From Heterohyrax brucei (lineage: Eukaryota; Chordata; Mammalia; Hyracoidea; Procaviidae): DNA of 64,000 nucleotides. The stretch is from NCBI GenBank assembly GCA_028571685.1, contig CM053143.1, positions 1,865,501-1,929,500 on the forward strand, in the 5' to 3' direction. Below, piece by piece: positions 55,785 to 64,000 of the stretch; positions within the stretch are counted from its first letter, which is position 1, and every line of letters starts with the position of its first letter. The notes below the pieces were generated by a model. The model did not search any database, had not been told where the DNA came from, and saw nothing but the letters and a program-made list of their open reading frames with translations. The translations under genes and the position numbers were made by a program.

Positions 55785-57150
55785 ACTGGAAAAAGTTGTA
55801 TGTGTGACAGTGTTGTTGGGACCAAAGAGATTAGACTTGCAGCTGTTAATGAAGTACAAGATGAGGTAGCTGGGTTGACACTGAGAGTATCATAACCAGA
55901 ACTAGAATCCTATCACACCTGGAACAGTTCTTTGAATATAATTGATACTTGCAATGAAAATTAAAATTATAATTATGGCATATTTTATGACTATTTTTAT
56001 AATTATTGAATATTTCAATAACACTTTTATTCTCTCTGAAAAAGTATGATACATAATAATTGGCATATGTGAGTTTCCTTCCTCTTGTAAAGGAATCATT
56101 GTTTATTTTGTAGTTAATATACTTTTGTATGCTTGATAGTTCATAATTCTTGCCACTTAGCACTTTCTAACATCAAAGGTTAATAAAGGGGACAACTTTC
56201 AAATTATGGCTTAAAAAAAAAACAGAAAAGACTTAAAAATTCAAACGTTTCTTAAGAAATATCAGAATGTAAACATGATTGAGAGCCTTGAGAGCTTTCC
56301 CTTCATTACTGATTATGATTACTAACCAAAGCATAGGAAAGATAAAATGTAAAGGAAGTACTTCCATGTAAGGGAGAGAAAAAGACTCTCTGGGAGACCT
56401 GAATAGAGTGAAATTAACTTTAAACTGTCTTGATCCCTGAGATATGATTCAGCATGGCTATCGCCTAGACGTCAGTCAAGAGTGGCAGGGGTAAGCAACA
56501 GAAACCACATCTTGAGGAGAAAGACAAATGCAGAGAACAGTTGTGCTCTATTCCTCACTTGTAGCCTTGAGAGAATGTGGCAACACCAAGTGCCCGTAGA
56601 CACATGTGGTGGTACCACTAGATTGGAAACAATGACATTTTGTTATTAGATAGTAGAAGTGTCTGAGTTAATGCTCTTCACTTCCCCTGTCCTGCTCATG
56701 GCATTTGGGAAATTCAATCATTTCTGGAGCCCCAGTAGATGAACACAGTAGTACTGAGTGGACTGGTGACTACACTAAGCCTAAGACTGGTGGAAGAGAG
56801 TATAAAGTATTTAGATGCTGTAACTTGTGGTTACTGTGGAACCATATTTATTTGTATGGGTGTTAAGACATGTTGAAAGGTCAGGAGAGACTAGGTAAAG
56901 ATGCCAACTAAGATCTGGTGAATAGTAATAAGATAAGAGACTTTCTATATCCATGATGTCATATGTTTTTACCTATTTCCAGATGCTAAAGAAGGAAAAG
57001 AGACGGAGAGGAAGAAAGAAACTGATGACTACTTAGTAGAAATGGAGGTCATGATTTCATGAAAAATTCAGTTCCATAATAGAGCTGTATTTCTGCCTAA
57101 GCCATAAAAAATATTCATAGAAAACATTTTTGTATACTAGACACTGTTGG
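55785..57150. other. Unassigned DNA between L1-I and L1-K
   Basis: Unique-looking sequence, AT-rich at 55,920-56,250. I see no gene, RNA or named repeat. Frames at 55,656-56,163 have no recognisable content. Confidence 0.45.
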
Positions 57151-57159
57151 TAATCATTT

Positions 57160-57245
57160 TAAATATATAACCTCAACCAAGTTTTAGAAGTAGATTCTAT
57201 TTTTATCAACAATTTAGAAATGAGCAGACTTAAAAAATATATGCA
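57160..57245 (-). repeat. Possible MIR fragment, antisense
   Basis: CTAGACACTGTTGGTAATCA, ATAACCTCAACCAAGTTTTA and AATTTAGAAATGAGCAGACT keep the spacing of antisense MIR (GGCACTGTTCTAAG...AATCCTCACAAC...TTACAGATGAGGAAAC). Weak. Confidence 0.4.
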
Positions 57246-58262
57246 CTGTTATATATGTAGTACACCACAGTGGGAATAGTTCCTATGTGCTTAAATTTCT
57301 GCACATTTTAAATTTTTTTTAATTAAATAAAAAAAATGAAAGTGTACATACCCTGTGCTTACAACACTGGGTTAAGAGAGGAAGAGTACACAAGTTGTGT
57401 TGAAGTCCCATTAGTATTGATCTTCTGACTAATGTGTACTGTCTCCAATTTCACCTAACCAAATTTCTAACAACTATCTAATCTAAAGCCTCACCCCTTG
57501 CCCTCCCGCCCTCCCACCCTCGCCACCCTTGTAGGCGTCAAAGAGTCTTTTCTATTATGTATGAGTATGCTTTTAAGTTTTTATCACAGAGGTCTCATGT
57601 AATAATTGTCCTTCTGTCGTTGACTAGTTTCACTCAACATAATGTCCTCCAGTTGAGACCAAATTGAGAGATGTTTCCTGCTGTCATCGTTGTTCTTTAT
57701 CAGTGTATAGTACTCCATTGAATATATATACCAAAGTTTACCCATCCATTCTTCTGTTGTTGGGCATCTGGGTTGATTCCAACTTTTTGCTATCGTGGAC
57801 TGTGCTGCATTGAACATTCGTGTGCATGTAGCAGTTGGTGTGAATGGCCTTGATTCTGTAGGATATATTCCGAGCAGAGGATTTACTGGGTCAAATGGTA
57901 TATCTATATCTATTATTTTAAGGTAACACCAAATTGATTTCAAAGAGGATATACCATTCTGCAATCCCACCAATAGTGAAAGAGAGTTCCAATCTCTTCA
58001 CCGCCTCTCCAACGTTGAGTGTTTTGTATTTTTTGGATCACAGCCAATCTTGTTGGGGTGAGATGGTACTTATTATGGTTTTGATTTGAATTTCTTTAAT
58101 AATTAATGATTATGGACCTGTCCCATGTGTTTTTTGGCTGCCTGGGTCTCCTCTTTAGAGAAGTGTCTGTCCATCTCCTTTGCCCATCACTTAATTGGAT
58201 GATTTGTCTTTTTCTTATTGATATTTTGTAGAACCTTATAGATTATGGAGATCAGGTGTCAG

Positions 58263-58310
58263 TCTGACATAGCCAAGCCAAGTGCCGTCGAGTTGGATCA
58301 TCTGACATAG
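58263..58310 (-). repeat. 28-bp SINE/RTE tail insertion with perfect 10-bp target duplication
   Basis: TCTGACATAG at 58,263-58,272 and again at 58,301-58,310 brackets 28 bp (58,273-58,300) that begin CCAAGCCAAGTGCCGTCGAG. The minus strand of the insert is the end of the SINE/RTE tail (TCCAACTCGACGGCACTTGG). Removing one flank and the insert restores the L1 sequence. This is the best-supported case of the short-tail class. Confidence 0.9.
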
Positions 58311-58593
58311 AGTTGTCAAATATTTTTTCCCACTCTGTAGGTGGTCTTTTAATTCTTTTGAGGAAGTCTCTGGATGAGTAGAAGTGTTTGATTCTTATTA
58401 ATTCCCATTTATCTATTTTCTCTTCTGATGAATGTGTTTTGTTTGTCAGATTTTGAAGTCTGTCTATATTGTGTATTAAAACGTCCATTGTTGACCCTAC
58501 CTTATCTTGGATGAGCTTTATTGTTTTAGCTTTTATATTCAGGTCTTTTATCCAATTTGAGTTGATTTTTGTATGAGGTGTGAGATGGGTCTC

Positions 58594-58633
58594 CATGAGT
58601 CAGATCCGACTCGACGGCACTTGGCTTTTGGCT
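58594..58633 (+). repeat. Short SINE/RTE tail in L1-K
   Basis: ATGAGTCAGATCCGACTCGA followed by CGGCACTTGGCTTTTGG lies within antisense ORF2 between GGGTCTCC and TTCAATTTTTTGC. Opposite orientation to the insert 300 bp to the left. Target duplication unclear. Confidence 0.8.
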
Positions 58634-61600
58634 TCAATTTTTTGCAGATGGTTATCCAATTATGCCAGCACCATTTGTTAAAGAGACTGTTCTTACTCCA
58701 GTTCAAAATCTTAGGACCTTTGTCAATTATCAGCTGTTCATAGGAGGATGGTGACGTCTCTGGGATCACTACTTTGTTCCATTGGTCTATATATCTCCTT
58801 TTGTACCAATACCAGGCTGTTTTGACTACTGTGACAGTGTAATAGGTTATAAAGTCAGGTAATGAGAGGCCTCTCAATGCGTTCTTTTTCAGTAGTGCTT
58901 TACTTATGTAGGGCTTTTTCCTTTTCTAAATAAAGCTGATAATTTGTTTCTCCATCTCATTAAAAAATGCGCTGGAATTTGTATTGGGATTGCATTATAT
59001 AAGCAGAGTGCTTTGGGCAAAATAGACATTTTCACAATATTGAGTCTTCCTATCCATGAGCAGGGCAGATTACCCCATTTATGTAAGTCTATCCTAGTAT
59101 CTTGTAGCAAGGTCTTGTAGTTTACTCTGTAAATATCTCATATTTCTCTAGTCAGATTTATTTCTAGGTATTTTATCTTCTTGGGGCTATAGTAAATGGA
59201 ATTGATTTGGTGATTTCTTCTTTAATAATCTCACTGTTGGTATAAAGGAATCCTATTGATTTACTTATGTTTATCTTGTATCCCTATACTTTGTCAAATT
59301 CTTCTATTAACTCTAATAGTTTACTTATGGATTTCTTTGGATTCTCTGCATAAACAATCATATCATCTGCGAAGAGGGAAATCTTTACTTCTTCAGTGCC
59401 AATACGGATGCCTTTTATTTCTTTGTCTTGTCTAATTGCTCTGGCTAGAACTTCTAGCACAATGTTGAATAGAAGTGGTAAGAGCAGGCATCCTTGTCTA
59501 GTCCCTGTTCTCAAAGGGAATTGTGTCAGTCTTTCACCATTCAGGATGATGAAAGCAGTTGGCTTTGCATAGATTCTGCTGATTATATTGAGGAATTTCC
59601 CTTTTACTCCTATTTTTCTGAGAGTTTTAAGCATGAATGGATGTTGAACTTTGTTAAATGCCTTTTCTGCATCAATTGACAAATCAGGTGATTTTTATCT
59701 TTTATGTTATTAATATGATTGATTACATTAATTGTTTTTCTGATGTTGAACCAGCCTTGCAACTCTGGAATGAAACCAACTTAATCACGATGAATGATTG
59801 TTGTTATATGCTGTTGAATTCTACTGGTTAGAATTTTGTTGAAGATTTTTGCATCTAGATTCATGAGTGATATTGGTCTGTAATTTTCTTTTTTTGTGGG
59901 ATCTTTCCCTGGTTTTGGTATCAGGGTCATGCTGGCTTCATGGAATGAATTTGGAAGTATATCATCTCTTTCTATGGTGTGAAATAGCCTCATTAGTATT
60001 GGAGGTAATTCTTCTCTAAAAGTTTGGTAAAATTCTCCAGTGAAGCCATCTGGGCCAGGACATTTTTTGATTGGTAGATTTTTAATGACTTTCTCAATCT
60101 TTTCCTTTGTGATAGATTTATTAAGTTGATCTATTTCTCCTTGTGATAGTCTTGGTGAGTCATAGGGATCTAGATATTTGTCCATTTCCTCCGGGTTTTC
60201 AAACCTGTCAGAGTATAGCTTTTCATAGTATTCTGTTATGATATATTTTATTTCAGATGGGTCAGTTGTAACATCTCCTAACTCATTTCTTAATCGGGTT
60301 ATTAGTCTCTTCTGTTGTTTTTCTTTTGTAAGTTTAGCCAATGGTTTATCAATTTTGTTGATCTTTTCGAAGAACTAGCTTTTGGTTTTGTTAATTTTTT
60401 CAATTGCTTTTCTATTCTCTAATTCATTTAGTTCTGCTCTAATCTTTATAATTGTTTTCTTCTGGTGCCTGAGGGGTTTCTTTGTTGCTCTCTTTCTACT
60501 TGTTCAAGCTGTGCAGTTAATTCTTTAATTTGTGCTCTTTCTTCTTTTCAGAAGTGTGCATTTACAGAGACAAAGTGTCCTCCTAGCACTGCTTTTGCTG
60601 TATCCCATGAATTCTGGTGTTTTCATTCTCATTTGAATCCATAAATTTCTTTAATGTGTCTTTGATTTCTTTTATAACCCAAGGCTTTGTGAGTAAAGCG
60701 TTGTTCAGTTTCCACAAGGTGGAATTTTTACCTATGAATTTTCTGTTACTGATTCCAATTTTTATAGCTCTGTGGTCTGAGAAGGTACTTTGCAATAAAT
60801 CAATGGTTTGGATTTTATGGAGAATTGTTTTATGACCTAAAATATGGTCTATTCTGGAGAATGTTCTATGTGCTTTGGAGAAGAAGATGTATTTATCTGT
60901 TCATGGATGAAAAGATCTGTATGTCGATAAGGTCAAGTTGGTTGATTGTTGTAATAAGATCTTCTGTATCTTTACTGACCTTTTTTCTGGATGATCTATC
61001 CTTAACTGAAAGGGGAGTGTTAAAATCCCCAACTATTATCGTGGAATGACCAATCTCATTTTTCAATGTTGTCAGTATTTAGGTGTTTTGTTATTGGGTG
61101 CATAAATATTTAATATTGTTAAGTCTTGCTTGAGTATTGAACCTTTCAGCAATAAATAGTGACCATCCTTCACAATACTGGATTTTACATTAAAATCTAT
61201 TTTATCTGAGATTAATATTGCCACACCTGCTCTTTTTTGTGTATTTTTAGCTTGATACATATTATTCCAACCTTTAATTCTCAACCTGTTCTTATCTTTA
61301 AGTCTAAGATGTGTTTCTTGTAAGCAGAATATAGATGGGTCATGTCTTTTGATCCACGATATCACTCGCTGTCTCTTTACTGGAGTGTTCAGTCCATTTA
61401 CATTCAATGTGATTATTGATAGGAATATGTTTAGTAGTGTCATTGTAATAGTTTATTTTCATGTTGATGCTTTCTCAGTTGTTCTTATTAATCTGTTCTT
61501 GGACATTCGTCTTTATGGATGGTATGAGTTTTGATTTTATATTTGTTGAGACTCCTGTATTGTGAGTTTTAATCTCAAATGATATATTGTTAATTTGTTC

Positions 61601-61849
61601 TGTGGCTACATACCTAATCCCCCTTAACATATAATTATTGAAATCCATTTTAACTATTTTAGAAGTCAGAAACTGTGGCTGCATCAAAAACAACTGTAAC
61701 TATTGTAGTGTATCCCTCTTTTAATGTGATGATATTATGGTTGTTGTGATATGATTGTGGATTCCCTTATTATAATACTGTAGTTTTGGGCTTGGTTTGG
61801 TGAAGTTTTGTGCCTTCCTTAACTGATTAGAAATTTGGATGAAGTGCCT

Positions 61850-62760
61850 TAAATTATCACCTAAAACATATATTTACAGAAGAGCCTCTTTCAACATTTC
61901 ATGTAATTTTGGTTTAGTTTTTATGAAGTCTTTAAATTTTTCTTATTTTCAAAAGTCTTAATTTCACCATTATATTTGACAGACAATTTTGCAGGATATA
62001 TTATTCTGGGATGGAAGTTTTTCTCATTCAGGGCTTTGAATGTGTCTGCCCATTGTTTTCTAGCCAGCATTGTTTCAGCAGAAAAGTCAGATGAAAGTCT
62101 ACAGGGTTTCCCTCAAAATGTTAGTTTTGATTTGAGCCATGCTATCTTCAGAAGTGTCTTTTTGTGTTTTAGCTTATTAAGGTTAATTAGAGTATGCCTT
62201 GGAGTTCTTCTTTTTGGATCTAACTTCTGCGGTGTTCGATAAACATCTTGGATATCTATGTTCTCTTTGTTCATAATCTCAGGAAAGTTTTCTGTCAGTA
62301 TCTCTACAGCAATACCCTCTATGTTGTCATCAAACCTCTCTTGTTCAGGAACTCCAATTAAAGATAAATTATTCCTCTTCATGGAGTCCCACATGTTTCT
62401 TAATGTTTCTTCATTTTTTCTTATTTCTTTTCTCTAATTTTACCTCGTAAATGTTGGTATTAGTTACTTTGTCTTCTAGATCACTGATTCTAAATTCCAT
62501 CTATTCAGTGCTACTCTTTTGGCTTCGGATAGAATTATCCAATTTTGTAATTTTGTTATTAATCTGATGTATTTCAGATTGTTGATGTTCTAGCATTTCG
62601 AATAGTTTACCAAATTTTTCATTTTGTTCTATTGCATTTTGTTTAATCTCTAGGAGGGTTTTATATAAAACTTTTTTGCATTCAACCTCTGTTAGATTCA
62701 GAAAGGCTTCTTCATCTGGGAATTCTTTTTTTAAATTTTTGAATCTTGATTTAGGGAATT
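61850..62760 (-). pseudogene. L1-K ORF1 remnant
   Basis: The best frame, 62,113-62,394, covers the RRM region: L-I-G-V-P-E-Q-E, N-F-P-E-I-M-N, D-P-K-R-R-T-P-R-H. Upstream antisense sequence to about 62,760 encodes the decayed coiled coil and N-terminus (F-P-D-E-E-A-F-L near 62,715). Broken by stops and shifts. Confidence 0.75.
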
Positions 62761-62925
62761 TTCTGGAGCATTTGAAGACTGTTTATTTAAATGATTAATT
62801 ATGGTCTGTTGCCTGTGTGCCATCTAGATGCTATTTGATTTCTCTGATAATGGATCTAAGAGACTTGTTGGTCACCAGCTGACTCTAATACTGTAGTGAT
62901 TTGCTCCAGGTGGACTCTCAAGGGT

Positions 62926-63145
62926 AGATAGATGTTGAGCACCTAGCATAACCTAGTCATTGTGGTAGGCACTTGAGACATGTACAAGATACACATCTCT
63001 GCTGTTGTAGTGTTAATATCCTAATAGGAGAATAACATCAAACAGTAAGCAGAATAAAGAAGTAAATTATGTGGCATTTCTATAAAGAGTTACATGCCAT
63101 GGAAAAGATAAATAAATATAGCAGGGTCAACTATTGCATTTTTCC
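62926..63145 (+). repeat. Probable L2-like ancient repeat, left part
   Basis: AATATCCTAATAGGAGAATA, ACAGTAAGCAGAATAAAGAA and TGCCATGGAAAAGATAAATA follow a common old mammalian LINE-type repeat that I believe is L2. Diverged; family not certain. Confidence 0.4.
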
Positions 63146-63410
63146 ACAAATAGTGAACCCTTTTTGTCTTCCTTTGCCAGCTGTACTCTCCCCCAACCAA
63201 GTTGTCTTCCTACGTACACTACACTTTTTTTTCACTGCAATTTGAACAAGGAGTGGCATGACAGCACTTGTTAAAGTGTTTTCTGAGGAAACGGCATGAC
63301 TGGCAAAAGAAGGTAGTAGTCTGTGCTATTTGCATAAAAATAAGATACATCTTAACTGTTAGTATGTGGGAACTGGGATATTGGTGGGTTGTAGTTAAAA
63401 AGTATCATTG
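63146..63410. other. Unassigned DNA
   Basis: Sequence between two parts of the L2-like repeat, possibly an old insertion. No gene or family recognised. Confidence 0.35.
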
Positions 63411-63740
63411 TAGTCCTCACTGGAAAGGTAATACTTGAACATACATTTGAAGGATATGTTAAGAGTTAGTCAGAAAAAATATGATGTATTGTTTCTAGAA
63501 GAGAAAATGACTGGGGCAAATGTTTTAAGATATGAGCACAAGTGAAGGATGAAGAACTTCAAGGAGGCCAGTGTCACTGGAGTGGAGTATCTGTGGCAGA
63601 GGAAGGTAAGATTAGGGAATTAGCAATGGAGACTGAACACTGTGGTCCTTGAAGGTCTCTATGTGTGCTTTGGTTTTATTCTGAATGAGAAGAAGGACCA
63701 CTGACTGTTCTTTTCAAGGGCTGATGCATTTTCATCTTCC
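63411..63740 (+). repeat. Probable L2-like ancient repeat, right part
   Basis: Landmarks AAGGAGGCCAGTGTCACTGG, GAGTATCTGTGGCAGAGGAA, GTCCTTGAAGGTCTCTATG and TTTGGTTTTATTCTGAATG keep the order of the same old repeat as 62,926-63,145. Confidence 0.45.
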
Positions 63741-63817
63741 TTAGATGCCACTGTATTTAGGCCTACAAGACCTTCTAATGAATTTTAATAGCTTTGAGAG
63801 GCCAAAGAGAGATCACT

Positions 63818-63862
63818 TGCTGCAGAATTGATTCTGACTCATAACAGTTATCAGAGACTTTT
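63818..63862 (-). repeat. Possible SINE/RTE tail, antisense
   Basis: GCAGAATTGATTCTGACTCA followed by TAACAGTTATCAGAGAC reads in reverse as a decayed AfroSINE tail (ATGAGTCAGAATCAATTC). No head seen. Confidence 0.5.
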
Positions 63863-64000
63863 TTTAATATTGGAAAAATTATTTTAATTTTATTCCATTA
63901 TTTCACTACCATTTCCACTAAAATAACTAAAAAATACATTTCACAATCAACAAATATAGTTATAAGACACAAAAAGTTGATTTCATGGAGGAGTGGATTG

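Larger units (their letters stand above)
57593..61443 (-). pseudogene. L1-K ORF2 remnant
   Basis: From the start near 61,443: endonuclease (I-T-L-N-V-N-G-L-N; C-L-Q-E-T-H-L; L-N-I-Y-A-P-N) to 61,072, then broken frames to the linker at 60,583-60,795. RT start is at 59,781-60,341 ([20 protein letters not shown]), palm and catalytic region at 59,284-59,682 ([12 protein letters not shown] near 59,360), and C-terminal pieces 58,252-59,110 and 57,584-57,973 (end M-R-P-L). Both RT aspartates remain. About seven breaks are apparent. Confidence 0.85.
57305..62925 (-). mobile_element. L1-K: L1 nearly complete, antisense, short 3' UTR
   Basis: Minus strand: partial 5' UTR (about 62,765-62,925), ORF1 (about 61,850-62,760), inter-ORF, ORF2 (57,593-61,443) and 3' UTR. 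The 3' UTR is only about 280 bp, with the terminal ACTTTCATTTTTTTTATT-like end joined closely to the sequence after ORF2, so the central ~800 bp found in the other copies is missing. It lacks the 5' start. Two ultra-short SINE tails lie in ORF2 (58,273 and 58,597). Confidence 0.8.

Overview
This is mammalian nuclear DNA from a gene-poor, transposon-packed region, most likely of an afrotherian (elephant, hyrax, manatee and relatives). The host call rests on the SINEs: tRNA-derived heads ending in the tail GGGTCgCTATGAGTCGGaatcGACTCgAtGGCA, which I recognise as AfroSINEs, together with BovB-like RTE LINEs carrying the same tail and an L1 family with a long 3' UTR. I cannot name the species. No complete host gene, tRNA, rRNA, CRISPR array or prokaryotic feature is visible. 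The only possible host coding signal is a weak pair of exon-like segments near 43.1 and 43.9 kb.

Layout: (1) 1-9,410: L1-A (-), running off the left edge, sits inside L1-B (-). L1-B also holds an RTE, which itself holds an L1 3' end, and an AfroSINE. (2) 9,412-13,165: an antisense RTE 5' region, an AfroSINE and L1-C (-), an internally deleted L1 with a three-monomer 5' UTR. (3) 13,166-18,655: mostly old unique DNA with MIR, L2-like and AfroSINE copies and a cluster of LTR fossils, one inserted in another. (4) 18,656-32,400: L1-D (+) then L1-E (+). L1-E contains a four-level nest (L1 > LTR > RTE > L1 3' end), an AfroSINE, another LTR and an antisense RTE 5' piece. (5) 32,455-40,861: an antisense L1 5' UTR, then L1-G (+) and L1-H (+) head to tail. 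L1-H has one of the best-preserved ORF2 regions here. (6) 40,862-46,311: unique DNA, a Tigger DNA transposon in two inverted pieces, a MIR, the candidate exons and an octanucleotide array. (7) 46,320-55,776: L1-I (+), full length with 8-bp target duplications, interrupted by L1-J (-), which kept its 5' end and lost its 3' end. (8) 55,785-64,000: unique DNA, L1-K (-) carrying two ultra-short SINE tails, and an old L2-like stretch.

The elements work as machinery and passengers. L1 ORF2 (endonuclease plus reverse transcriptase) made the L1 copies. The RTE and AfroSINE share a 3' tail, which fits the SINEs being moved by RTE enzymes. No L1 or RTE copy here has an uninterrupted full set of reading frames, so none looks active. 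The most unusual observations are a swarm of 20-55 bp SINE/RTE tail insertions (one with a perfect 10-bp target duplication), an LTR-RTE chimeric insert inside an RTE, a 3'-truncated L1 with a 14-bp target duplication, and tandem monomers in several L1 5' UTRs. All family names come from recognition by eye; no database search was run.
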